DNA of 64,000 bases. Source: Acetobacter ascendens (lineage in GTDB: Bacteria; Pseudomonadota; Alphaproteobacteria; Acetobacterales; Acetobacteraceae). Below are positions 37,877 to 46,121 of this stretch, in pieces. Numbering within the stretch: the first letter of the stretch is position 1; every line of letters starts with the position of its first letter. The notes below the pieces were generated by a model. The model was not told the DNA's origin, searched no databases, and was given only the letters and a program-made list of their open reading frames with translations. The position numbers and the translations under genes are program-made. The stretch covers positions 372,001-436,000 of the forward strand of contig NZ_CP015164.1 of assembly GCF_001766235.1 (NCBI RefSeq), in the 5' to 3' direction.

Positions 37877-38950
37877 ATGGATTCAGCCTACCCTTCCTCA
37901 TCCGCCCCTTCTCCTGCGTTGCAGGAACTTGCGGCGGAAGCGGCGGCCCGCCAGAAAAAGGCAAGTGGCCATTCTGGGCGCCGCACCCTGCCTTTGCGTG
38001 TTGGCACGCGGGGTTCGCCCCTCGCGCTGGTGCAAACGCGCGCCTTCCTTACCACACTGACACGCTTCTGCCCCGTCTTGCGGGATATGGGTGCGTTTCA
38101 GGAACACCAGATTAACACTACGGGTGATCAGGTGCAAAATCGGCGTTTGGCCGAAATTGGTGGTAAAGGCCTGTTTGCAAAGGAAATTCATGAAGCCCTA
38201 GCCGATGGGCGGATTGATTTTGCCGTGCACAGCCTCAAGGATCTGGAAACCACGTTGCCCCCCGGCCTTGTGCTGGCCTGCACGCTTAAGCGGGAAGATG
38301 CGCGTGATGCCCTGATCCTTAGCCCCGGCCTTGCGCAGTCCGATCCGGATGATCCGTATTCCGCCCTGCCAGAGGGTGCGCTTGTAGGCTGCGCATCCGT
38401 ACGCCGGCAGGCGCAGATGCTGCATGTGCGGCCAGATCTGCAATTTGGCCTGCTACGCGGCAATGTGCAGACCCGACTCGATAAACTCGCTGCCCATCAG
38501 TGTCAGGCTACGCTGTTGGCTCTTGCCGGGCTTAAGCGCCTTGGTATGGCAGAACGTGCCAGCATTGTGCTGGACCCCACAGTTATGGTGCCAGCCGCAG
38601 GGCAGGGCATTGTGGGCGTAACCGTGCGCGAAGATGATATTGAACTGCGCGAACTGCTGTCTGCGATTGAAGATTACGAAGCCCGTGCCGTCGCCACGGC
38701 GGAACGTTCCCTGTTGGCGGAGCTGGATGGGTCTTGCCGTACACCTATTGGTGGTTATGCGCAGCTTCTTCCTGCCGAGGCTGGGAAAGATCCCAAGCTG
38801 CATCTTACGGGCCTTGTTGCGCGTGAAGATGGGTCCTTCCTATTAAAGCGTAGCATCACAGGTATGCCGGAAGATGCTGCAAGACTAGGTAAGGAACTAG
38901 GTGAAAGCCTGCGTAAAGACAGCCCGTCTGATATTTTTGAGGAAAACTGA
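37877..38950 (+). CDS. hemC: Porphobilinogen deaminase (hydroxymethylbilane synthase)
   Basis: Joins four porphobilinogens into hydroxymethylbilane in heme synthesis. 357 residues, about 40 longer than usual because of an Ala/Ser-rich N-terminus before LPLRVGTRGSPLALVQT. TTGDQVQNRRLAEIGGKGLF, DFAVHSLKDLETTLPPGL and the cofactor-attaching cysteine in ELDGSCRTPIGGYA are clear. I use ATG 37877; the frame stays open upstream to 37631 across the divergent tsaD promoter. hemD follows 9 bases later. Confidence 0.95.
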   Translation: MDSAYPSSSAPSPALQELAAEAAARQKKASGHSGRRTLPLRVGTRGSPLALVQTRAFLTTLTRFCPVLRDMGAFQEHQINTTGDQVQNRRLAEIGGKGLFAKEIHEALADGRIDFAVHSLKDLETTLPPGLVLACTLKREDARDALILSPGLAQSDPDDPYSALPEGALVGCASVRRQAQMLHVRPDLQFGLLRGNVQTRLDKLAAHQCQATLLALAGLKRLGMAERASIVLDPTVMVPAAGQGIVGVTVREDDIELRELLSAIEDYEARAVATAERSLLAELDGSCRTPIGGYAQLLPAEAGKDPKLHLTGLVAREDGSFLLKRSITGMPEDAARLGKELGESLRKDSPSDIFEEN

Positions 38951-38959
38951 GGTAAGGCC

Positions 38960-39688
38960 ATGCATCCGCGCAGCGTGATTGTCACGCGCCCGGAACCGGG
39001 GCTGAGTGAAACAATGGCAGCCGTTGCAGATGCAGGCTGGCTGCCATTGGCCTCACCCGCATTGGTTGTGCAGCGGCATACGTTGCATCTGCCGCAAAAA
39101 TTACCCGCAGCTATATTGCTTACCAGTGGGCAGGCTGTTTCTGCTGTGGTTGCAGCGGCACAGCCGGCCAAAGCGCTGGATATACCGGTTTACGCGGTAG
39201 GGGATCGCACAGCCCAACGGGCGCGGGATGCCGGATTTACGCACGTTAAAAGCGCGGATGGTGATGCCCGTGCGCTTGTCTCGCTTTTACAAATTCACCA
39301 ACAGCCAGAACGAGGCAGCCTATTGCTATGCTCTGGGGCCGGGCAGGGGGTAGAACTTGCGGCTTGGTGTAGGCAGGCGGGGTTTAAGGTTGTGCGCCGG
39401 GTTGTTTATGCGGCTAAACCGATCCAGCAAATAAACGCGCAAACATGCACCGCCATTCAGGCCGCCAAGGTGGCGGTGGTTCTGTTTTTTTCGGCAGAAA
39501 GTGCAGCCGGTTGGTTTGCGGCTTTACCTGAGGCAGAACAGAAGCTGTTAGCTGCGCAGGCAAGTGCCGTGGTAATATCTGGCCGTGTTGCTCAAGTGTT
39601 GCGTGCTGCTGGTTGGCAGAACATACGCGTTGCAAAGCATGTATCCGCCGCAGCGGTTATGGAGGCTCTGGGGCCATACCACGCATAA
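38960..39688 (+). CDS. hemD: Uroporphyrinogen-III synthase
   Basis: Closes and flips ring D of hydroxymethylbilane to form uroporphyrinogen III. 242 residues; the family is poorly conserved, but VIVTRPEPGLSETMAAVADAGW, ILLTSGQAVSAVV, VYAVGDRTAQRARDAGF and VVLFFSAESAAGWFA follow the HemD pattern. GAGGTAAGG before the ATG is a good ribosome binding site. It is cotranscribed with hemC and closed by a terminator. Confidence 0.9.
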   Translation: MHPRSVIVTRPEPGLSETMAAVADAGWLPLASPALVVQRHTLHLPQKLPAAILLTSGQAVSAVVAAAQPAKALDIPVYAVGDRTAQRARDAGFTHVKSADGDARALVSLLQIHQQPERGSLLLCSGAGQGVELAAWCRQAGFKVVRRVVYAAKPIQQINAQTCTAIQAAKVAVVLFFSAESAAGWFAALPEAEQKLLAAQASAVVISGRVAQVLRAAGWQNIRVAKHVSAAAVMEALGPYHA

Positions 39689-39724
39689 AAAAACCTCCGC
39701 ACCCGTAAGTGCGAAGGCCTTTTG
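39687..39724. terminator. Bidirectional terminator between hemD and secB
   Basis: Stem CCTCCGCA/TGCGAAGG with one mismatch and an 8-base loop, flanked by seven A on the left and CCTTTTG on the right, between converging hemD and secB. Confidence 0.78.
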
Positions 39725-39750
39725 TAGCCCTTACAACAAGGACAACGCGA

Positions 39751-40248
39751 TTATGCGTGGCCTGCTGCTTCGGGGAATTCTGCGCGGCGAGCCTGCCACA
39801 GAGCCACAAAGTCGATCGGCTGCAGCACGATGGGCGGGAAGCCGCCGTCACGCGTTACATCGCTGATGATGTTACGTGCGTAGGGGAAGATCAGGCGCGG
39901 CACTTCAACCAGCAGGATCGGTTCAATCAGTTCCTGCGGCGGGTTCGTCAGGGTTACCACAGCAGCGTAAACCAGCTCGGTCAGGAACACAGTGCGGCCA
40001 GCGGGGCCACCTTCCTTTTCCGGGGCTTCCTTGGCTTCTGCCTTAATGGACAGAACAACCTCGTAAACCATCTGGTCATCCTGCAGGCGGTTGGCCTGCA
40101 CATCAATGTTCACGCCAATCTGGGGCTGGCTGCGCAGGGTGGCAAAAATTTCTGCACCAACCGGCACTTCAAACGACAGATCGCGGGTGTACTGCAAATT
40201 AACGGCAAGCGGCAGTGCGGGTGGGGCACTCTGTTCTGTTTCAGACAT
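39751..40248 (-). CDS. secB: Protein-export chaperone SecB
   Basis: Tetrameric cytosolic chaperone that keeps precursor proteins unfolded and hands them to SecA. 165 residues. LQYTRDLSFEVPVGA, VLSIKAEAKE, FLTELVYAAVV, VEVPRLIFPYARNIISDVTRDGGFPPIVLQP are family motifs. I start at 40248 (MSETEQSAPPALPL); the frame extends 27 codons upstream without family similarity. Confidence 0.96.
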   Translation of the reverse strand: MSETEQSAPPALPLAVNLQYTRDLSFEVPVGAEIFATLRSQPQIGVNIDVQANRLQDDQMVYEVVLSIKAEAKEAPEKEGGPAGRTVFLTELVYAAVVTLTNPPQELIEPILLVEVPRLIFPYARNIISDVTRDGGFPPIVLQPIDFVALWQARRAEFPEAAGHA

Positions 40249-40374
40249 CGGTTCTGCTTTCGTCAGCTTCAACTTTGGATACCCTTCGTGGTAGCATGCC
40301 CGCAGGCATCCGCCAACCGCAAGCGGCACGTTTGGCAGGGTATCTGGGCTGTGTGTGCGCCTTTTTATGCGTGC

Positions 40375-40892
40375 TCAGGGTGAAAAATGCTGCCAGTCTC
40401 CATTTTCAAAACTCTCTCCTGTCAGGCTCAGCAAAAACCACCAGTGAGAGACCACAAGTGTTTCGGATGCTTTGGCATCCTGCACCATGATCTGGCGGAA
40501 CTGTTGTGCCCGGTTTTCCAGACTGCACTGCTTTCCGGCAACGGAGACCACCAGTGCTCATCTATGTGGGCAAAATCCAGATGCGGCCATGCGGATGCCA
40601 AAACAGAGGCAGGTGTACCTTTATCGCATGAATACATGCCGCGTTCACGCACAAGCGGCATAATTTGTGGGGTAATGCCCAAGCGTTGCGCCAAAGGTGT
40701 GGCGGTTTGCAGCGCACGTGTGAACGGAGAAACCAGTATGCGCCGGATTCCCCTATCGGCCAGTTTCAGGGCCAGTTCCTGCGCGTGGGCCTTGCCCTCA
40801 GCAGAAAGATGCGGGTCTTCCAACCCGGGGTCTCCCCCATGAAGGTTGTAATGGCGGTTGAATTCGCTTTCGCAGTGTCGCAGGATGATCAT
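40375..40892 (-). pseudogene. Histidine phosphatase (phosphoglycerate mutase-like) with a frameshift
   Basis: From 40892 the frame reads MIILRHCESEFNRHYN, with the catalytic RH, then ILVSPFTRALQTATPLAQRL and ERGMYSCDKGTP. After about base 40530 this frame turns to non-family sequence and stops at 40428. Another frame of the same strand then carries NRAQQFRQIMVQDAKASETL and VVSHWWFLLSLTGESFENGD, the second catalytic His block and C-terminus, ending at 40375-40377. One extra A in the AAAA run near 40517-40520 would restore a single protein of about 172 residues. It is either a frameshifted gene or a base-call error. It is divergent from the Tim44-like gene. Confidence 0.8.
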
Positions 40893-41052
40893 GATACCCG
40901 CAAGGTAGGAAGCATAATGCCCCTTTAGCAAGAGGGTAGGTGATTGTATCCCCCCATGCGCGTGACTATGTGATAAGTAACACGCGATTCTCCTGTTCTG
41001 TTTCATATGCTGTGGCAGAACAGGCGCAAGGTTTTTGGTGGACGTAAGACAG

Positions 41053-41733
41053 ATGGATTTTTCTCTCGGCCATTTCCCGGTCGATCTGGTGCTTCTGGCT
41101 CTGGTTGCGGCATTTCTGGTGCTGCGGTTGCGTAGCGTGCTGGGCAAGCGCGTGGGTATTCAGCCGGTACAGGTGCAGCTTCAGGTTCGGCCGGATGCAG
41201 CGCCCAGAGTTGTGGAAGGCAAGCCAGAGCAGGCCGAAGCTGCGGCGGAATTTGATATTCCTGCGCCGGGCACACGTGTGGGCATATTACTGGCAGATAT
41301 TCGGCAGAAAGATCCTTCCTTTACGCCCCAGCAGTTTCTGAACGGTGCGCAAATTGCGTTTGCACAGGTGGTTGGTGCCTATGCGCAAGGCAATGTGGAT
41401 GTGCTGAAAACGTATCTGACACCTGCTGTGCTCTCTGCATTTGAAGCAGGCATTACAGCCCGCACCAATGCAGAAGAAATACAGCGCACAGATGTAAAGG
41501 CCATTCGGTCTTTGGCCATTGAGGATGTGCGTATTGCATCCATGGAAGCCGGTACGGCAGCAGCTATTGATGTGCGGATTGTTTCTGACCAGATCAGCCT
41601 TGTGCTGAACAAGGAAGGCCAGCCAGTAACAGGCACGGATGCCGTAACCGAGTTTTCCGATTTGTGGACTTTTGAGCGTCTGCTGGATGTTAACGGCAGC
41701 ACATGGCGCCTTGCGGCGGCGCGTAGTGCGTGA
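41053..41733 (+). CDS. Tim44/TimA-like domain protein
   Basis: 226 residues. An N-terminal helix (VDLVLLALVAAFLVLRLRSVLG) is followed by a spacer with PEQAEAAAEFDIPAPGTRVG and a C-terminal Tim44-like domain (DPSFTPQQFLNGAQIAFAQVVGAYAQGNVDVLKTYLTPAVLSAFEAGI). Alphaproteobacterial homologues anchored in the inner membrane are placed near secB, as here. The ATG 41053 (MDFSLGHFPVDL) is the family start; an in-frame TTG lies 18 bases upstream. Its stop overlaps the next gene's start (GTGA). Confidence 0.85.
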   Translation: MDFSLGHFPVDLVLLALVAAFLVLRLRSVLGKRVGIQPVQVQLQVRPDAAPRVVEGKPEQAEAAAEFDIPAPGTRVGILLADIRQKDPSFTPQQFLNGAQIAFAQVVGAYAQGNVDVLKTYLTPAVLSAFEAGITARTNAEEIQRTDVKAIRSLAIEDVRIASMEAGTAAAIDVRIVSDQISLVLNKEGQPVTGTDAVTEFSDLWTFERLLDVNGSTWRLAAARSA

Positions 41734-42587
41734 AAGCTGCCAAAGGTAACGGGACATCCCGCGCCAACACCACCCACACCAAACCACCACGTGCCCGCCG
41801 TTATAAAATTGGGCAACAGGAAATAGTGATGGGTGATTGCCTGCGTGCGCTCAAGCGCGTGCCGGCGGAATCGGTGGATGTGGTTGTTACGTCTCCCCCC
41901 TATAATATCGGTCTCTCCTACCGCAGTTATCCAGACAGGCGGGAGGAAGAGGATTATCTGGATTGGATGTTAGAGGTTGCGCAGCAATTACAGCGTATCC
42001 TTAAGGATGATGGCTCATTCTTCCTAAATATTTCCGGCTCATCCGCACAGCCTTGGTTGCCGTTTGAGCTGGCGGTGCGGCTGCGTGATTTGTTTGTGCT
42101 GCAAAATCATATCTCGTGGGTGAAATCCATTTCTGTGGGGGAAGATAGCTTCGGGCACTTCAAACCCATGAACAGCCAGCGCTTTCTGCACCGCGGGCAT
42201 GAGCATGTTTTTCACTTCACACTGCATGGAGATGTGCGGCTTGATCGGCTACGCGCCGGGGTGCCGTATAAGGATAAATCCAACATCGCCCGCCGTGGCC
42301 ATCGGCAGGATAGGCGCTGTCGGGGTGATACATGGTTTATTCCGTATGAAACCGTGCGGGGCCGGGCGGAAAAGTTTGATCATCCCGGCACATTTCCTGT
42401 AGCGCTGCCTGAACAGTGCATTCTGCTGCATGGGCGTGAAGGGGCGCGCGTGCTTGATCCATTTATGGGTACAGGCACCACGCTGTTAGCTGCCCAAAGG
42501 CTTGGCTGTTACGGGCTAGGCATGGAGCTGGACCCCGAATACGTGGCCATTGCTCGTGCCCGTTTGAAAGATGATCTGGCGTCCTGA
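41730..42587 (+). CDS. Site-specific DNA methyltransferase (beta-type), orphan
   Basis: 285 residues. Order of motifs is catalytic first, SAM loop last: VVVTSPPYNIGLSYRSYPD (motif IV, SPPY), then ARVLDPFMGTGTTLLAAQRLG (motif I, DPFxGxGT) and GMELDPEYVAIARARL. This is the beta class of N4-cytosine or N6-adenine methylases. The N-terminus is basic (GTSRANTTHTKPPRARRYK). It starts at a GTG that overlaps the Tim44-like stop. There is no restriction endonuclease beside it. It lacks the C-terminal extension and DPPY form of CcrM, so the target sequence is not known. Confidence 0.88.
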   Translation: MKAAKGNGTSRANTTHTKPPRARRYKIGQQEIVMGDCLRALKRVPAESVDVVVTSPPYNIGLSYRSYPDRREEEDYLDWMLEVAQQLQRILKDDGSFFLNISGSSAQPWLPFELAVRLRDLFVLQNHISWVKSISVGEDSFGHFKPMNSQRFLHRGHEHVFHFTLHGDVRLDRLRAGVPYKDKSNIARRGHRQDRRCRGDTWFIPYETVRGRAEKFDHPGTFPVALPEQCILLHGREGARVLDPFMGTGTTLLAAQRLGCYGLGMELDPEYVAIARARLKDDLAS

Positions 42588-42642
42588 ACGCCTGATCATC
42601 GAAAAATTCAATTATTAAAATAAAAACAATCGTTTGGACATA

Positions 42643-42656
42643 TTGATATGTATCAA
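42643..42656 (+). promoter_or_regulatory. FNR/FixK-type operator upstream of the peroxidase gene
   Basis: TTGATATGTATCAA is an exact match to the TTGAT-N4-ATCAA palindrome bound by FNR/FixK-type regulators. It lies 66 bases before the start of the triheme peroxidase gene in an AT-rich gap, a suitable place for activation under low oxygen. Confidence 0.75.
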
Positions 42657-42721
42657 ACACAATGCAGGTAACAGCGCATAAAAGCTATTCAATCAAGGCG
42701 TAGAAATTAGGAGACCGGGTT

Positions 42722-44149
42722 TTGAAACGATTAGTTGTGTCAGCAGTGGGTGCAGCTCTGCTGGCTTATGGTGGAACAGTCGCTTATCTGCAGCATTTTG
42801 ACCATATTACAGCACCAGAATTACCAGCATCTTCCCCCACGCTGAAAGATCCTGTGGCATTGGCGGCCTTTAATGCCTTGCGTGAGGCACGGTGTGATTA
42901 CTGTCATGCCGAACAGCGTGATCTGCCGTTTTACTTCCGCGTGCCGGTTGCCAAAACGCTTATGGAAAAAGACCGCGCCAACGGGCTGCGTCATTTCCGT
43001 GTAGAACCGGTGCTGGATGCGTTTGAACAGGGCACGGCCCCTACGGAAGAACAGCTTTCCCGCATTGAGGAAGTGATTACGCAAAACCGTATGCCGCCAA
43101 ACCTGTATCTGATGATGCACTGGCACGCCCATCTGTCTAACGCAGAGCGTGAAGCTGTGTTGAAGTGGGTGCAGGATACGCGCCGCAAAAACTACAACAA
43201 CACAGGTGCGGCAGCGCAGTTTGCAGCAGAGCCTATTCGCCCTGTGCCAGAAAGCATGGAAGCTGATCCGGCCAAATGGACGCTGGGGCGCAAGCTGTTC
43301 TTTGATAAGAGCCTGTCGGGCGATAATACGCTCAACTGTGCAAGCTGCCACGGGCTGGATACCGGCGGAGTGGATAATCTGGTTACGGCCACCGGCATTG
43401 GTGGGCAGAAAGGCCCCATCAACACGCCTACAGTGTATGATGCCTACTTCAAGATGGCGCAGTTCTGGAACGCCCGTGCCACCACGCTGGCAGATCAGGC
43501 CGCTGGCCCTGTGATGAATCCGGTGGAAATGGGTTCTCATAACTGGGAGGAAGTGGCTAACAAGCTGAATGCCAACCCGGAATACGCACCGCTGTTTCAG
43601 GCTGCATTTGGCCCAGATGCTCAGGTGGATGAAAAAACCATCACCACGGCTATTGGAGAGTTTGAAAAAACGTTGATCACGCCAAATGGTGCTTTTGATG
43701 AATACCTCAAAGGCAAGCCAGATGCCATTAGTGAGCAGGCCAAACGTGGGTATGAACGCTTTAAGGCCATTGGTTGCTCTGGTTGTCATACCGGCATTGG
43801 CGCAGGTGGCCGTGGTATGGAAATCATGGGTCTTGAAGGGGATTACTTTAAAGACCGTGGTGGCAAGCTGACAGACGCAGATCAAGGCCGTTACGCGGTG
43901 ACGCATGAAGCGAGTGACATGAACCGCTTTGTTGTGCCTAACCTGCGCAATGTTGAGCTGACAGGCCCATACTTCCATGATGGCAGCGTAAAAACGCTGG
44001 ATGAGGCTGTGCGCAAAATGGCCCGTTACCAAACCCCGGATCAGAACATCTCTGATCAGGATGTGGCGGACATTGTAGCTTTCCTGAAAACGCTGACAGG
44101 GCGTTACGAAGGCAAGCTGCTAACCAACAGTAACCCGGCCGCCAAATAG
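42722..44149 (+). CDS. Triheme cytochrome c peroxidase (YhjA-like), membrane anchored
   Basis: 475 residues. An N-terminal anchor (LVVSAVGAALLAYGGTVAYL) is followed by three c-type heme sites: CDYCH (58-62) in an extra N-terminal domain, CASCH and CSGCH in the classical di-heme CcpA/MauG part (LGRKLFFDKSLSGDNTLNCASCHGL, FKAIGCSGCHTGIGAGG, and VPNLRNVELTGPYFHDGSV). The extra heme domain is as in the quinol peroxidase YhjA, which reduces periplasmic H2O2 with electrons from the quinone pool. The start is TTG 42722, supported by AGGAGA seven bases upstream. An FNR-type box precedes it and two terminators follow. Confidence 0.92.
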   Translation: MKRLVVSAVGAALLAYGGTVAYLQHFDHITAPELPASSPTLKDPVALAAFNALREARCDYCHAEQRDLPFYFRVPVAKTLMEKDRANGLRHFRVEPVLDAFEQGTAPTEEQLSRIEEVITQNRMPPNLYLMMHWHAHLSNAEREAVLKWVQDTRRKNYNNTGAAAQFAAEPIRPVPESMEADPAKWTLGRKLFFDKSLSGDNTLNCASCHGLDTGGVDNLVTATGIGGQKGPINTPTVYDAYFKMAQFWNARATTLADQAAGPVMNPVEMGSHNWEEVANKLNANPEYAPLFQAAFGPDAQVDEKTITTAIGEFEKTLITPNGAFDEYLKGKPDAISEQAKRGYERFKAIGCSGCHTGIGAGGRGMEIMGLEGDYFKDRGGKLTDADQGRYAVTHEASDMNRFVVPNLRNVELTGPYFHDGSVKTLDEAVRKMARYQTPDQNISDQDVADIVAFLKTLTGRYEGKLLTNSNPAAK

Positions 44150-44161
44150 TAAATTTGGTGT

Positions 44162-44197
44162 AAAAAAAGCAGCCTTCCAAATGGGGGCTGTTTTTTT
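44162..44197 (+). terminator. Rho-independent terminator of the peroxidase gene
   Basis: AAAAAAAGCAGCC pairs with GGCTGTTTTTTT around an 11-base loop, 13 bases after the stop codon. Confidence 0.88.
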
Positions 44198-44210
44198 CTT
44201 TTCTTGAAAG

Positions 44211-44255
44211 ATGGCCCGCAGGCAGGTGATAACCAAGCCTGACGGGCCATTTTTG
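44211..44255 (+). terminator. Second hairpin with T-run after the peroxidase gene
   Basis: ATGGCCCG (44211-44218) pairs with CGGGCCAT (44243-44250), with inner AGGC/GCCT pairs, followed by TTTTT. It is a back-up terminator just before the Smr gene. Confidence 0.65.
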
Positions 44256-44284
44256 GTTTTAGGGCATGAAACGTAGAGGGTGAT

Positions 44285-44917
44285 GTGAACAGGCGTCGGC
44301 GGCACTTGCAGGAGGGGGAAAAGGCGCTATGGGCGCTGGTTGTGCGGGATGTTGCCCCCCTGCATGTGGCCGAACTTGTGCCACCCGCTGCGCAGAATGA
44401 GCCAGAGTCACAGGCTATTCCACGCGCACAGGCCAAGGTGGGCAAAAAGTCTCAGGCCAGTGGGCTTATGGCGTCTTCATCAGGCGGTGAAAGCAGTATG
44501 GCAGCGGCCAATTACGGCTTTACGGCCCCACGCGCCCCTGTTGCGGGCTTGCGCGTGCAGCAGGGGCCGCGCCCGGTAGAAACCATAGGCAAACGCCAGC
44601 CCGGTGTGGATGATTACAGTTGGCGGCGCTTTACCCAAGGTAGCTTTAAGGTAGAGCGACGCTTAGACCTGCATGGTATGGTGGCGCAGGAAGCCTTCCA
44701 TCGGTTGATGGAGTTTATGGATGTCGCCACCCATCGGGGCCTGCGTTGTGTGGAAATTATTACCGGCCTAGGCACAGGGCAGGAAGGCGGTATTTTGCGG
44801 CGTGAACTGCCCCATTGGCTGGAAAGGCCAGAAATCCGCCGCCGTATTCTGGGGCTTACATACCCTCATGCAGGTAACAGAGGGTCTGTTCGCGTATTAC
44901 TCCGTCGGCGGCGTTGA
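44285..44917 (+). CDS. Smr domain protein
   Basis: 210 residues. The N-terminus RRHLQEGEKALWALVVRDVAPL is the pattern of proteobacterial Smr proteins; the Smr domain starts at RRLDLHGMVAQEAFHRLMEF and contains VEIITGLGTGQEGGILRRELPHWL and the end block PHAGNRGSVRVLLRR (compare TGKG and GGxGATYVLL). Smr domains cut nucleic acid; YdaH/SmrB-type members act on collided ribosomes, but the role here is not shown. It starts at GTG after GAGGG. In relatives it sits near the Tim44-like gene, as here, with the methylase and peroxidase in between. Its end overlaps the converging gene by 21 bases. Confidence 0.82.
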   Translation: MNRRRRHLQEGEKALWALVVRDVAPLHVAELVPPAAQNEPESQAIPRAQAKVGKKSQASGLMASSSGGESSMAAANYGFTAPRAPVAGLRVQQGPRPVETIGKRQPGVDDYSWRRFTQGSFKVERRLDLHGMVAQEAFHRLMEFMDVATHRGLRCVEIITGLGTGQEGGILRRELPHWLERPEIRRRILGLTYPHAGNRGSVRVLLRRRR

Positions 44918-46084
44918 GAGCAGGGCCGGAGGCGTGGCATCGCGCCAGTGGGGCAGGCTTTGGGCAAACCAGCGGCGTAGTGCCATCAGCACATGCGGCT
45001 CGGGCATGAGCGTTTCATAAAACGGTGTGCCTGCCGTGCCTGCCAGAATGGTCTGGTTTTCTGCCAACGCGGCCTTTTGAATGGCCGGACGGTTTGCGCA
45101 TACTTCAGCCGCATGGCGCCAGCGGGCAATGCTATCGGGTTGTGTAAGGGCAGGCAGCACAAGCCCTGCGCGTAAGCTGCATGCTGCGGCAATGGCACCC
45201 CAAGCAGGTAGCAGAAACGCAGGTTGGGAATATTTATGTTCCTGTTGCAGCACAGCCAGCAGATCGGGCGGTAGATTGGGCTGATGGATTTGCATATCCG
45301 GCCGCGCGTTATTGACAAACAGGGGAGCAAAACCCGCAGCCTGTAATGTGGTGATACGGCTAGGGTAGCTGGCATCTAGCGGCAGTTGGATCACGTCGGT
45401 CTGGCCTGCCTGCAAAGTGGACATTGCGGCTTCTGGCGTGGCATGTCCGGCCACGGGCTGCGGGCGCAGGCCCAGCATGTCTATTGCCAGAACGGTGGTC
45501 AGCTCCGGCCCTGTCAGTTTGGAAACAGCAACGCGTGTAAGCTGCCCGGTCAGGCGTGCGCGGAAAGACTGATGCAGGCTTACGCGCCCCACAGCTACGC
45601 TAGGTTGTGCCACCAGAAACACAGGGGCCCAACGCCGGTAATCAAAATGAATGCACGGCCCACCCAGCATGGCGGACAATATGGCCGTGCCGGGCACCAT
45701 CAGCCCAATAGGGTCGGGGGCAGATTGTTGTTGGGTATCAAACAGATTGGCCCCGGTTATACCATCCCACCCGGTTGTGGGGGTAAGTTGCAAAGGGGGG
45801 CTAAGATGAAGTTCTTCTTCCAGAGCAGGAGCCAGCAAACTGGCCCAGTGCCCACATTCTGAAGAAGTGGTGCCACCAATAATAAGCGCAGATCCGCCAT
45901 CTGCATTGGTGGCAAGAGAATCCTCCGCGCGTGCCGTGTGCGCACCCGCCACAATGGCGGCAGCACCACCAAGCAGAGTGTTGAGGAACACACGGCGCGA
46001 AAACTGCCGTTCAGGCATCACAAAAAGCCGGGGCTGATCAGCGTGGGGCAAGCGCGGGAGATCCTCTTTCTGTTCCTTCCCCAT
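44897..46084 (-). CDS. TctC/Bug-like periplasmic binding protein with Tat signal
   Basis: 395 residues. A twin-arginine signal (FSRRVFLNTLLGGAAAIVAGAHTARA) is followed by a fold that resembles the tricarboxylate-binding receptors: GGTTSSECGHWASLLAPAL, PTTGWDGITGANLFD, VAVSKLTGPELTTVLAIDMLG and a late FYETLMPEPHVLMALRRWF. No TctA/TctB membrane genes are adjacent, so it is an orphan receptor. Possible starts are 46084 (MGKEQKEDL) and 46018 (MPERQFSRR); neither has a strong ribosome binding site. The family call is moderate. Confidence 0.6.
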   Translation of the reverse strand: MGKEQKEDLPRLPHADQPRLFVMPERQFSRRVFLNTLLGGAAAIVAGAHTARAEDSLATNADGGSALIIGGTTSSECGHWASLLAPALEEELHLSPPLQLTPTTGWDGITGANLFDTQQQSAPDPIGLMVPGTAILSAMLGGPCIHFDYRRWAPVFLVAQPSVAVGRVSLHQSFRARLTGQLTRVAVSKLTGPELTTVLAIDMLGLRPQPVAGHATPEAAMSTLQAGQTDVIQLPLDASYPSRITTLQAAGFAPLFVNNARPDMQIHQPNLPPDLLAVLQQEHKYSQPAFLLPAWGAIAAACSLRAGLVLPALTQPDSIARWRHAAEVCANRPAIQKAALAENQTILAGTAGTPFYETLMPEPHVLMALRRWFAQSLPHWRDATPPALLSTPPTE

Positions 46085-46121
46085 ATTAAGCGCATATGAG
46101 GGAAGAATCACGCGTGTTTTA

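Noticed and set aside
41730..42587. CcrM cell-cycle methyltransferase
   Set aside because: Motif IV is SPPY rather than DPPY, and the C-terminal extension of CcrM is absent.
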